Assembly (NCBI GenBank): GCA_041588495.1
Contig: JBFGWM010000197.1
Span: 1-5,511 of the forward strand
Reading direction: 5' to 3'
From: JBFGWM01 sp041588495
GTDB lineage: Bacteria > Pseudomonadota > Gammaproteobacteria > Pseudomonadales > JBFGWM01
DNA length: 5,511 nucleotides
The notes under the pieces were generated by a model. It had not been told where the DNA came from, did not search any database, and saw only the letters and a program-made list of their open reading frames with translations. Numbering within the stretch: the stretch's first letter is position 1; each line of letters starts with the position of its first letter. Position numbers and translations under genes: made by a program. Of the stretch, positions 1 through 5,511 are shown in pieces.

Positions 1-181
1 GCTCGGCGGCCTCGACGTCGTCATCGGGCTCTGCCGAGACCGGCCGCCGGGGACGCTGGGAACCCGTGCCGGCCTGGCCACGAATGATGCGTACCGATTC
101 CTCTCCCTCGTGGATCTCGAGTTCCTCGATGCCGGATTCCTCGAGCAGTTCGATCAGCTTTTTGACTTTTCGAATGTCCAT
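1..181 (-). CDS. accB: Biotin carboxyl carrier protein of acetyl-CoA carboxylase, N-terminal part
   Basis: Only the first 60 codons are inside the window; the gene continues past the left edge. The start ATG is at 181-179. The protein opens with MDIRKVKKLIELLEESGIEE, followed by LEIHEGEESVRIIR. This is the amphipathic N-terminal helix plus short strand typical of proteobacterial AccB. After it comes a Pro/Arg/acidic linker (from about residue 36) that in this family leads to the C-terminal biotinyl domain. The biotinylated lysine motif (AMKM type) lies outside the window. AccB carries the carboxyl group between biotin carboxylase AccC and the carboxyltransferase in the first step of fatty acid synthesis. 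A purine-rich GGGAGGAG (204-197) precedes the ATG but sits 15 nt away, rather far for a ribosome site. The gene follows aroQ by 41 bp and is probably co-transcribed with it. In Pseudomonas the same order continues into accC, which is expected just off the window. Confidence 0.93.
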   Translation of the reverse strand, partial: MDIRKVKKLIELLEESGIEELEIHEGEESVRIIRGQAGTGSQRPRRPVSAEPDDDVEAAE

Positions 182-222
182 GGCGTTTTTTTTCTGCTCC
201 TCCCGTGTCGGTGCCCGGGATA

Positions 223-672
223 TCAGTCGTCTTTCGCCTCGATGAGTTCCAGGGCAGCGTCGAGGGCCAGTTCGTAACCCAGGGAACCGCATCCGCAGAT
301 GATGCCCCTGGCGATGTCTGAAAAATGGGATTTGCGCCGGAATGGCTCCCGCGCGTGCACATTGGAAATGTGCACCTCAATGAATGGTATGGCGGTTGCC
401 AGCAGCGCATCGCGCAGTGCCACGCTGGTGTGGGTGAACGCGGCGGGGTTGAAGATGATGAAGTCGACACCCTCCCGCTGCGCGTCATGGATGCGCTCGA
501 TCAGTTCATATTCGGCATTGCTCTGCAGGTGCAGCAGGTGGTGTCCGGCGGCACGGGCCTTGTCGGCGAGACGCGCATTGATCTCGTCCAGGGTGCGTGA
601 CCCGTAAAGCCCGGGTTCGCGGCTGCCCAGCAGGTTGAGGTTCGGGCCGTGCAATACCAGTAAGGTCGCCAT
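223..672 (-). CDS. aroQ: Type II 3-dehydroquinate dehydratase
   Basis: A complete 149-residue protein, the normal length for the small dodecameric type II dehydroquinases. It converts 3-dehydroquinate to 3-dehydroshikimate in the cytoplasm, in the shikimate route to aromatic amino acids. Family motifs are intact. The N-terminal GPNLNLLGSREPGLYG carries Asn11, the lid Arg18 and catalytic Tyr23. QSNAEYELI lies at 50-58. FNPAAFTHTSVALRDAL carries Asn75, His81 and Asp88. IEVHISNVHAREPFRR carries the catalytic His101, Ser103 and Arg112. The ATG at 672 gives exactly the family N-terminus MATLLVLHGPN, so the start is secure. No Shine-Dalgarno lies close to it; the nearest, AGGAG, is about 36 nt upstream. 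The gene sits between dsbD and accB, an order also known from Pseudomonas (dipZ-aroQ1-accB-accC). Nothing suggests a defect. Confidence 0.97.
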   Translation of the reverse strand: MATLLVLHGPNLNLLGSREPGLYGSRTLDEINARLADKARAAGHHLLHLQSNAEYELIERIHDAQREGVDFIIFNPAAFTHTSVALRDALLATAIPFIEVHISNVHAREPFRRKSHFSDIARGIICGCGSLGYELALDAALELIEAKDD

Positions 673-739
673 CGGGTGCGGGCCGGGCCGGATATCCGGG
701 AATGAGAACTCCTTGGAAAGTTAGCCGATACCCCCGTGT

Positions 740-780
740 TTGTCGATTTTTATCCCGAATTTGTCGGCATCTTGTCGACA
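740..780. promoter_or_regulatory. Array of three TTGTCG boxes in the dsbD-aroQ gap
   Basis: On the plus strand TTGTCG occurs at 740-745, 761-766 and 772-777, with start-to-start spacings of 21 and 11 bp. The last box is part of the perfect 8-bp palindrome TGTCGACA (773-780). These spacings put all three boxes on roughly the same face of the helix, as in many operators. The array overlaps the proposed aroQ promoter. I do not recognise the cognate regulator; it does not match the BirA operator (TTGTAAACC half-site) that might be expected near accB. Confidence 0.35.
749..778 (-). promoter_or_regulatory. Probable sigma-70 promoter for aroQ-accB
   Basis: Read on the minus strand, TCGACA (778-773) matches the -35 consensus TTGACA at 5 of 6 positions. 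After 18 nt it is followed by GATAAA (754-749), which matches TATAAT at 4 of 6. Transcription would begin near 742, leaving a leader of about 70 nt before the aroQ ATG. The -35 element lies inside the TTGTCG box array, so a protein bound there could block or recruit polymerase. Assignment is by eye only. Confidence 0.4.
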
Positions 781-809
781 TTTGGCGTGCAGGGGCGATG
801 CTGGCAGGG

Positions 810-2660
810 TCAGATCGCGTCGTCTGCGGGGATCAGACCCGCGGGAGTGCGTGTTGCCGTGTCGCCCTTGCCGGGAAACGGTATCGAACGCAGTCGATCG
901 AGCAGGGAACCCGCCGTGATCTCACCCTGAACCCGGACTTCTCGCAACTCCTCGCCATCGGGTGCGAAAAAAAGCAGTCCCGGTGGTCCGAATATTCCAA
1001 AATGCTCCATCAATTCAATGTGTTGCGAGTTTGATGCGGTCACATCCGCGCGCAGCAGGCGGAATTGGTTCAGGGTCCGGCGCACCTCGGGGTCGGCAAA
1101 CACCTGGTTTTCGATGACCTGGCAGGAAATGCACCAGTCCGCGTAGATATCCAGCATCACCGGTCGCGTGTCTCCACCGCTGTTCGTGAGTGCCTCGCGC
1201 AATTGGGTGAGATTGCTTACCGGGATGAAACCCATTTCGCGCGCGACGTTCCCGCGCGCCTGGCTGGCGGTCTGCAGGCCGAAACTGGCCAGCGGCCGGA
1301 GCGGGTCGGTGCCGCCACTGGCGGCACCGAGCATGAGCAGCACCGCGTAGACCAGGGCGAATATCCCGGTGCTGCGCCCGGCGATGGCCCAGCCGCTGGC
1401 AGGGCTGCGGTCGAGCGCGCCAAGGCCGACGGCGCACAGGATGAGGAGCCCGGCCCACATGAGCAGGATCACTGGGCCTGGGGTAACCCGCTCGAGCATC
1501 CAGATCGCAACCCCGAGGAGGCCGACCCCGAAGGCCTGCTTGACGCGGTTCATCCAGTGCCCGGCACGGGGTACGAAGCGCCCACCGCCGATGCCGACGA
1601 GCAGCAGGGGAACCCCCATGCCGACCCCGAGGGCCAGCAGTGCGCTTCCGCCAAGCAGGGCGTCGCCGGTCGCACTGATATACAGGAGCGCGCCGGCCAG
1701 GGGCGCGGTCACGCAGGGCGATACGACGAGACTGGAGATCATCCCCATCCCGGCCGCGCCGAGCACGCCGCGATGGTTCCCGGAGTGTGGAGCGAGCCGC
1801 GCCGCCAGGACGTTGGGCAGGCGCAACTGGTAGACGTCGAACATGGACAGCGCGAGCACCGCGAACAGGAGCGCAAAGGACCCCAGAACCCACGGATTCT
1901 GCATGTGCATCTGCAGGTTGAGACGGGCCCCGAAATGGCCCACCAGAAGGCCCGCCGCGGCAAAACTGACGGCCATCCCCGCCACGTAGGACAGTGAGAG
2001 CACGGCGCTGCGCCGCGTGGTCAGCCGCTCACCCTGGCCGACGATGACGCTGGACAGGATCGGCACCATGGGCAGCACGCAGGGGGTAAAGGTGAGGCCG
2101 AGCCCGGCGAGGAAAAACAGCGCCAGGGTCTGCAGGAACCCGCCCGCAAACAGCACGCTTTCGGTGGCCTGCGGTGTGCCCGTTGACGGCGGGGTGTCGG
2201 CAACCGGGCCGGCGCTGCCGAGTTCGAGGGTCACCCATTGTGGCGGGTAGCAGAGTCCCGCCTCGGCACACCCCTGGTAGCGCACCCGCAGTCGCGGTGG
2301 CGCCGGGCTGTCGGCCCGGAAGGGCAGCTGGATCTCGACCTGCTCGTAATAGACCTCGGTGCGGCCGAAGTACTCGTCCTCCTTGACGACCCCGTCGGGG
2401 AAGATCGGGTCGCCGAGTTGCACGTCGCCCTGGGGAACGATCGTGAAGCGCTCCCGGTACAGGTAGTAATCGGGTGCAATATCGAAATAAAGTGCCATCA
2501 TTCCCGGAGCGGGTTGCGCGACGGAAGGGCGGAAGGCTTCCTCCACGGGCAGAAAGCGGGTCTCCCCGCCAAGCAGTTGCTGAAGGTCCGCGGGCGCGGC
2601 CAGTAGCCTGCCTGGCAGGGTCATGCAGATGAGAATGACGGGGATGATCAGGTTGCGCAT
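810..2660 (-). CDS. dsbD: Thiol:disulfide interchange protein DsbD (membrane reductant importer)
   Basis: A 616-residue protein with the full three-domain DsbD layout. It moves electrons from cytoplasmic thioredoxin across the inner membrane to periplasmic DsbC, DsbG and CcmG-like proteins. Residues 1-22 are a signal peptide ending LLAAP. The periplasmic alpha domain follows, with its redox pair Cys131/Cys137 in YQGCAEAGLCYPP. The membrane beta domain spans about 172-447. Its two essential cysteines are in FTPCVLPM (Cys194) and SPCVTAPL (Cys316), within several hydrophobic helices. The C-terminal thioredoxin-fold gamma domain carries YADWCISCQ (Cys510/Cys513) and the cis-Pro loop FGPPGL. All six redox cysteines are present, so the protein should be active. 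The reading frame stays open 175 codons upstream of 2660, but only the ATG at 2660 puts the signal peptide at the N-terminus. A GTG at 2678 is an alternative. Neither has a good Shine-Dalgarno; the bases before 2660 are pyrimidine-rich. The gene is transcribed away from the lap cluster. Confidence 0.96.
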   Translation of the reverse strand: MRNLIIPVILICMTLPGRLLAAPADLQQLLGGETRFLPVEEAFRPSVAQPAPGMMALYFDIAPDYYLYRERFTIVPQGDVQLGDPIFPDGVVKEDEYFGRTEVYYEQVEIQLPFRADSPAPPRLRVRYQGCAEAGLCYPPQWVTLELGSAGPVADTPPSTGTPQATESVLFAGGFLQTLALFFLAGLGLTFTPCVLPMVPILSSVIVGQGERLTTRRSAVLSLSYVAGMAVSFAAAGLLVGHFGARLNLQMHMQNPWVLGSFALLFAVLALSMFDVYQLRLPNVLAARLAPHSGNHRGVLGAAGMGMISSLVVSPCVTAPLAGALLYISATGDALLGGSALLALGVGMGVPLLLVGIGGGRFVPRAGHWMNRVKQAFGVGLLGVAIWMLERVTPGPVILLMWAGLLILCAVGLGALDRSPASGWAIAGRSTGIFALVYAVLLMLGAASGGTDPLRPLASFGLQTASQARGNVAREMGFIPVSNLTQLREALTNSGGDTRPVMLDIYADWCISCQVIENQVFADPEVRRTLNQFRLLRADVTASNSQHIELMEHFGIFGPPGLLFFAPDGEELREVRVQGEITAGSLLDRLRSIPFPGKGDTATRTPAGLIPADDAI

Positions 2661-2730
2661 TGGGGAGGAAGTGGTCACGGTGTCCGGGTGCCTACAGGTC
2701 AGACTTTGTCCCGGTGGATTGGTTCGCGCC

Positions 2731-2736
2731 ATTATA
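2731..2736 (-). promoter_or_regulatory. Candidate -10 box for dsbD
   Basis: On the minus strand 2736-2731 reads TATAAT, a perfect sigma-70 -10 hexamer in otherwise GC-rich DNA. It lies in the 105-bp divergent gap between dsbD and the lipoprotein gene. Transcription would start near 2724, about 64 nt before the dsbD ATG. No convincing -35 hexamer is found 16-18 nt upstream; CTTTCA at 15 nt is the nearest and matches only 3 of 6. Confidence 0.4.
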
Positions 2737-2752
2737 GCGGAGTCGGCCGGTT

Positions 2753-2759
2753 GAAAGGG
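2753..2759 (+). promoter_or_regulatory. Ribosome binding site deciding a GTG start
   Basis: GAAAGGG ends 6 nt before the GTG at 2766. It is the only purine-rich Shine-Dalgarno-like element near any in-frame start of the lipoprotein gene, and it favours this start over the ATG at 2688. Confidence 0.5.
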
Positions 2760-2765
2760 CGCCCT

Positions 2766-3482
2766 GTGCGGGTCTCGCGCGGGCCCACTTTCCGGGCAGC
2801 GGCCCGCGGAGCGGGCCTGCTGACGGTTTGCCTCGCATGCATTGCCGGGTGCGCCGGGGATGGGGATGAGCGGAAAGACGCGAATCGCCCCACGCGCGAA
2901 CCGGCGGTGCCGCCGCCACCGCCCGGCGATGAGGTGTTGATGCCCATGATCGAGCAGGCGCGCCTCGCCCTGCAGCAGGGGCGCCTGTACAGCCCGCCCG
3001 GTGACAACGCCGCCGAACTGTACAGCCGGGTCCTGCATCTCGACCCGGAACGCCCCGAAGCGCGGGCGGGAATTGAACGGGTGGTGCGGCGTTCCATCGT
3101 GCGTGCGCTGCGCATTGCCCGCGGCGGCGACTACAAGGGCGCGGAACTCTATCTCACCCGGGCGCAGAAGCTGCGCTACGATCACCCGGGGATCGCCAAT
3201 GCCCGCCAGCGGATCCAGGGCTGGTACCAGGTACGTACATTGGAGTTCGTCCTGGATCCGGCGGCGGTCGCCCTGCAGTCACCCGACCTGCAGCCGCGAA
3301 TACGTGAAATCGTCGACCGGATCCGCGAAACCGGCGCGACATTCGAGGTTCGCACGCCGAACGACGACAGTGGATTGTGGCTGTACCAGGAGATGCTCGC
3401 GGCTGCGGGGAATGCTGTACTGCGTGGTAACATCCTGCCCGGACGGGAACCGATCGTGCGACTCTACTATCGTAAGAACTGA
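2766..3482 (+). CDS. Unrecognised lipoprotein with TPR-like helices, upstream of lapG
   Basis: I do not recognise a named family. The GTG at 2766 is chosen as start because AAAGGG (2754-2759) lies 6 nt upstream and because it yields a proper lipoprotein signal. That signal is a basic n-region, a hydrophobic core GLLTVCLAC and the lipobox IAGC, with Cys29 as the lipidated residue. Residue +2 is Ala, not Asp, which by the E. coli Lol rule predicts the outer membrane facing the periplasm. The 238-residue product continues with a charged and proline-rich tether (about 30-56, with PPPPP at 49-53). Next come two TPR-like helical stretches, about 57-102 (ALQQGRLYSPPGDNAAELY, VLHLDPERPEA) and about 105-152. 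The C-terminal module (about 155-238) alternates strands and helices and includes FEVRTPNDD, LWLYQEM and PIVRLYYRKN. The gene ends 85 bp before lapG on the same strand, so a role in Lap-controlled adhesion is plausible but inferred only from position. An ATG at 2688 would add 26 residues without a signal-like start. Confidence 0.8.
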   Translation: MRVSRGPTFRAAARGAGLLTVCLACIAGCAGDGDERKDANRPTREPAVPPPPPGDEVLMPMIEQARLALQQGRLYSPPGDNAAELYSRVLHLDPERPEARAGIERVVRRSIVRALRIARGGDYKGAELYLTRAQKLRYDHPGIANARQRIQGWYQVRTLEFVLDPAAVALQSPDLQPRIREIVDRIRETGATFEVRTPNDDSGLWLYQEMLAAAGNAVLRGNILPGREPIVRLYYRKN

Positions 3483-3499
3483 GCCCGCCTGATGGCCTG

Positions 3500-3522
3500 C
3501 CGGGCTCCGATTCCCGGTTTTT
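3500..3522 (+). terminator. Weak intrinsic terminator or attenuator between lipoprotein gene and lapG
   Basis: CCGGG (3500-3504) pairs with CCCGG (3513-3517) across an 8-nt loop, and TTTTT (3518-3522) follows directly. A G-T wobble could extend the stem to six pairs. This is the form of a rho-independent terminator, though the stem is short. A competing hairpin, AGCCCG (3482-3487) with CGGGCT (3501-3506), shares bases with it and would exclude it. It may partly uncouple lapG-lapD from the lipoprotein gene. Confidence 0.35.
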
Positions 3523-3567
3523 CCCGAGCGTCGACGGTCCACTGAGCGAGAGCGGTTCGAAATCGAA

Positions 3568-4251
3568 ATGCTGCCAGCGCCGAACGCGAGAAAACTGCTG
3601 CCCTGCCTGGCTGCCCTGGCGCTGAGCCTGGCAGTCGGCGTGGCCTTTGCCGCAAGGCTCGGGGTGACGGACACGATCATCGCCAAGGTCAGCGAGCGCT
3701 TCGGGGTGGAAGCCAGCGAACGGTTGCGAGCCTGGGAGCGCCTGGTCGGCGCCTACGGCGGCGTCCCGGAGGACCAGAAACTCTCGGTCGTCAACGATTT
3801 CTTCAACGATATCATTGTCTTCGTGGATGACATCCATCACTGGGGGGTGGAGGACTACTGGGCGACGCCCATCGAGTTCCTGGCCACCGGGGGCGGTGAC
3901 TGCGAGGACTACTCGATTGCCAAGTTCTTTACCCTGCAGGCGCTCGGGGTGTCCGAGGACAAGCTGCGGATCACCTACGTCAAGGCGCGCCTGTCCTACG
4001 GTGAGCAGGCGCACATGGTATTGACCTATTTTGAGAAACCCGCCTCGATTCCGCTGGTGCTGGACAACCTGAACACGCTGATCAAGCCCGCGACCCAGCG
4101 TCGAGACCTCAAGCCTGTCTACAACTTCAATGCCGGTGGCCTGTATCTCGCCAAGGCCGGCGGCAGCGGTCAGCGGGTGGGCGGCGCGAGCCGCCTGAGT
4201 GCGTGGTCTGACCTGCAGCAGCGGATGCGGGCAGGGGCCTGGGGAGGTTGA
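3568..4251 (+). CDS. lapG: LapG-type periplasmic cysteine protease (transglutaminase-like, adhesin-releasing)
   Basis: A 227-residue protein of the bacterial transglutaminase-like cysteine protease family. LapG cuts the N-terminal region of large LapA/BapA-type adhesins at a di-alanine site, freeing cells from a biofilm. The signal peptide occupies about residues 1-28 (hydrophobic core LAALALSLAVGVAFA). The catalytic cysteine is Cys112 in TGGGDCEDYSIAKFF. His149 (EQAHMVLTY) and Asp166 (LVLDNLN) complete the triad. The Cys-His and His-Asp spacings, 37 and 17 residues, equal those of Pseudomonas fluorescens LapG (Cys135, His172, Asp189). Asp111 and Glu113 next to the cysteine match the known calcium ligands, so calcium dependence is expected. 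The ATG at 3568 is the first start after an in-frame stop at 3490-3492, so no longer form is possible; its Shine-Dalgarno is weak. lapD starts 46 bp downstream and encodes the protein that sequesters LapG. No key residue is missing. Confidence 0.95.
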   Translation: MLPAPNARKLLPCLAALALSLAVGVAFAARLGVTDTIIAKVSERFGVEASERLRAWERLVGAYGGVPEDQKLSVVNDFFNDIIVFVDDIHHWGVEDYWATPIEFLATGGGDCEDYSIAKFFTLQALGVSEDKLRITYVKARLSYGEQAHMVLTYFEKPASIPLVLDNLNTLIKPATQRRDLKPVYNFNAGGLYLAKAGGSGQRVGGASRLSAWSDLQQRMRAGAWGG

Positions 4252-4283
4252 AGCCGGTGAAACGGGCAAATCGAATTGCTAAC

Positions 4284-4290
4284 GGGGGAG
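4284..4290 (+). promoter_or_regulatory. Ribosome binding site of lapD
   Basis: GGGGGAG lies 7 nt before the ATG at 4298, a good Shine-Dalgarno distance. It fixes the lapD start and is the clearest ribosome site in the plus-strand cluster. Confidence 0.65.
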
Positions 4291-4297
4291 AACCCGC

Positions 4298-5511
4298 ATG
4301 ACACTTTTACGCCAGTTGCTGATTGTCATGTTCCTGGTCTTCGTGGTGCTGTTCGCCAGCAGCATGGTGGTGAACGTGCTCAATGCGCGCAAGCATGTCG
4401 AGGAACAACTCGTCTCCCACTCCCAGGATGCCGCGACCTCGCTGAGCCTGTCGATCCAGCATGGTTCCGACTTCGAACCGACCATCATCGAGCGCATGAT
4501 CGCGGTGGTGTTCGACCGCGGCCTGTTCCAGCGCATCGAGTTCGAGAGCGACGCCCTGCCCGGCGTGGTCAAGGAGGTGCCGCGCAACGAGACCGGCGTG
4601 GTCAGCGTCGAGGGCGTGCCCAACTGGTTCCTCAACGCCCTTGAACTGCCGGCGCCCGAGGCGGTGGAGGACGTCAGTTCCGGCTGGAACCTGGTCGGCA
4701 AGATTCGCGTGCAGAGCAGCCCGGAAGGCGCATACCGGGACCTGTGGCGGATCGCCAAGGAGCAGTTCCGGACCTTCGTGATCGTGCTGGTGCTGGCCTC
4801 GGTGCTCATGGCGGTGATCCTGCATTTCGTGCTGCGCCCCCTGCGGGACGTCGAGGCGCAGGCCGTGGCCATCAGCGAACGCGATTTCCGCATTCTCGAT
4901 TACCTGCCACGGACCCGCGAACTGCGCCGCGTGGTGATCGCCATGAACCGCATGGTCGAGAAGCTCAAGAAGATGTTCACCGAGCAGGTCGAACTGGCCG
5001 AGCGGTTCCGTGCCCAGTCCCTGCGCGACCCGGTCACCGGACTCGGCAACCGCCGCGAGTTCGACAACCGCCTGAAGGCGTACCTGGGGTCAAAACAGGG
5101 TTCGGGACGCGGTTGCGTGTTCTTCCTGGCCATTGCCGAGTTTGGCGAATACAACGAGACCCACGGCCACGTGGCCGGCGACCTGCTCCTGGAGCAGGTC
5201 GCACAGACCCTGGTCAACTGCCTGCAGCAGGTGCCCAACTGCGCGATTTCGCGTAATGCCGGTGCCAATTTCGCCGTGTTCCTGCCCAACCTCGATATCG
5301 AAAAGGCCAGTGCCGAGATCGAGAGGTGTTACGAGGGACTGGTGGACCTGCACGTGTTCCAGGAGGTGATGACCCACAACGTGATCCATATCGGCGCCGC
5401 GTTCAATGAAACCAAGCGCGACGTCAAGGAACTCCTCTCCGAGGCCGACATGGCTTTGCGTACGGCCCAGGGCAAGGGAACCAACAACTGGTTCATGTAC
5501 GAGCGCACGGA
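4298..5511 (+). CDS. lapD: LapD-type c-di-GMP receptor, N-terminal 404 residues (cut by right edge)
   Basis: The frame is open from the ATG at 4298 to the window end. LapD is an inner-membrane protein that senses cytoplasmic c-di-GMP and, when bound, traps LapG in the periplasm. The order seen is: first membrane helix (about 7-26); periplasmic LapD/MoxY-type domain (about 27-158), with the loop GVPNWF; second membrane helix (about 160-179); HAMP-type segment (about 180-232, including RTRELRRVVIAMNRMVEKL); then a GGDEF-fold domain from about 240. Trp110 of the loop corresponds to the Pseudomonas tryptophan (Trp125) that inserts into LapG. The GGDEF domain begins DPVTGLGNRREF (from 244), but the signature is AGANF (321-325) and the upstream RxxD inhibitory site is absent. 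It should therefore not make c-di-GMP, as in known LapD. The EAL domain that binds the ligand would lie beyond the window. Pairing with lapG makes the assignment firm. Confidence 0.95.
   Translation, partial: MTLLRQLLIVMFLVFVVLFASSMVVNVLNARKHVEEQLVSHSQDAATSLSLSIQHGSDFEPTIIERMIAVVFDRGLFQRIEFESDALPGVVKEVPRNETGVVSVEGVPNWFLNALELPAPEAVEDVSSGWNLVGKIRVQSSPEGAYRDLWRIAKEQFRTFVIVLVLASVLMAVILHFVLRPLRDVEAQAVAISERDFRILDYLPRTRELRRVVIAMNRMVEKLKKMFTEQVELAERFRAQSLRDPVTGLGNRREFDNRLKAYLGSKQGSGRGCVFFLAIAEFGEYNETHGHVAGDLLLEQVAQTLVNCLQQVPNCAISRNAGANFAVFLPNLDIEKASAEIERCYEGLVDLHVFQEVMTHNVIHIGAAFNETKRDVKELLSEADMALRTAQGKGTNNWFMYERT

Noticed and set aside
813..960. A possible frameshift or truncation at the dsbD C-terminus
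   Set aside because: The thioredoxin-like domain is complete and the short polar tail after it is ordinary variation in this family.
1065..1997. A 310-codon open frame on the plus strand
   Set aside because: It is antisense to dsbD, whose protein is unmistakable. The frame is low-complexity and charged, as expected for a GC-rich shadow.
2730..2732. An in-frame upstream ATG for dsbD on the minus strand
   Set aside because: Its first two bases are part of the TATAAT -10 box, no ribosome site precedes it, and it would put a polar 24-residue leader before the signal peptide.
2688..2765. ATG at 2688 as the start of the lipoprotein gene
   Set aside because: It adds 26 residues before the lipoprotein signal, has no Shine-Dalgarno, and would run through the divergent promoter region. 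The GTG at 2766 fits better.
2661..3185. A 175-codon N-terminal extension of the dsbD frame on the minus strand, up to an ATG at 3185
   Set aside because: It lies antisense to the lipoprotein gene, has no resemblance to DsbD, and would bury the clear signal peptide that begins at 2660.
3154..4269. A 371-codon open frame on the minus strand
   Set aside because: It is antisense to the lipoprotein gene and lapG and shows no domain; lapG has a complete catalytic triad in the opposite strand.
4276..5256. Two plus-strand frames (4276-4644 and 4744-5256)
   Set aside because: They overlap lapD in another frame and are Arg/Pro/Ala-rich. The frame from 4298 encodes a full LapD N-terminus with a good ribosome site.

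Overview
The window comes from a high-GC proteobacterium, most likely a gammaproteobacterium of the Pseudomonas/Chromatiales kind. Two things suggest this: the conserved gene order dsbD-aroQ-accB, and a LapG/LapD pair that resembles the Pseudomonas proteins motif by motif. The genus cannot be fixed from this sequence. There are no RNA genes, mobile elements or CRISPR arrays, and no stretch over 300 bases lacks a gene.

The left half (1-2660) lies on the minus strand and is housekeeping. In transcription order it holds dsbD (periplasmic thiol reductant importer), aroQ (type II 3-dehydroquinase, shikimate pathway) and the first 60 codons of accB (biotin carboxyl carrier protein of acetyl-CoA carboxylase), which runs off the left edge. 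The 137-bp dsbD-aroQ gap holds a probable promoter for aroQ-accB. It also holds three TTGTCG boxes spaced 11 and 21 bp apart, about one and two helical turns.

The right half (2766-5511) is a divergent plus-strand cluster. It holds an unrecognised lipoprotein with TPR-like helices and a conserved-looking C-terminal module, then lapG (periplasmic transglutaminase-like cysteine protease), then lapD (inner-membrane c-di-GMP receptor, cut by the right edge after its degenerate GGDEF domain). In the known Lap system, LapD bound to c-di-GMP holds LapG in the periplasm. When c-di-GMP falls, LapG is released, clips a large surface adhesin, and the biofilm cell detaches. The catalytic triad and calcium ligands of LapG and the LapG-capturing tryptophan of LapD are all present, so the module looks functional. 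The adhesin and its type I exporter are not in the window.

The most interesting element is the lipoprotein directly upstream of lapG. It is probably an outer-membrane partner, but its role is unknown. A small terminator-like hairpin separates it from lapG.
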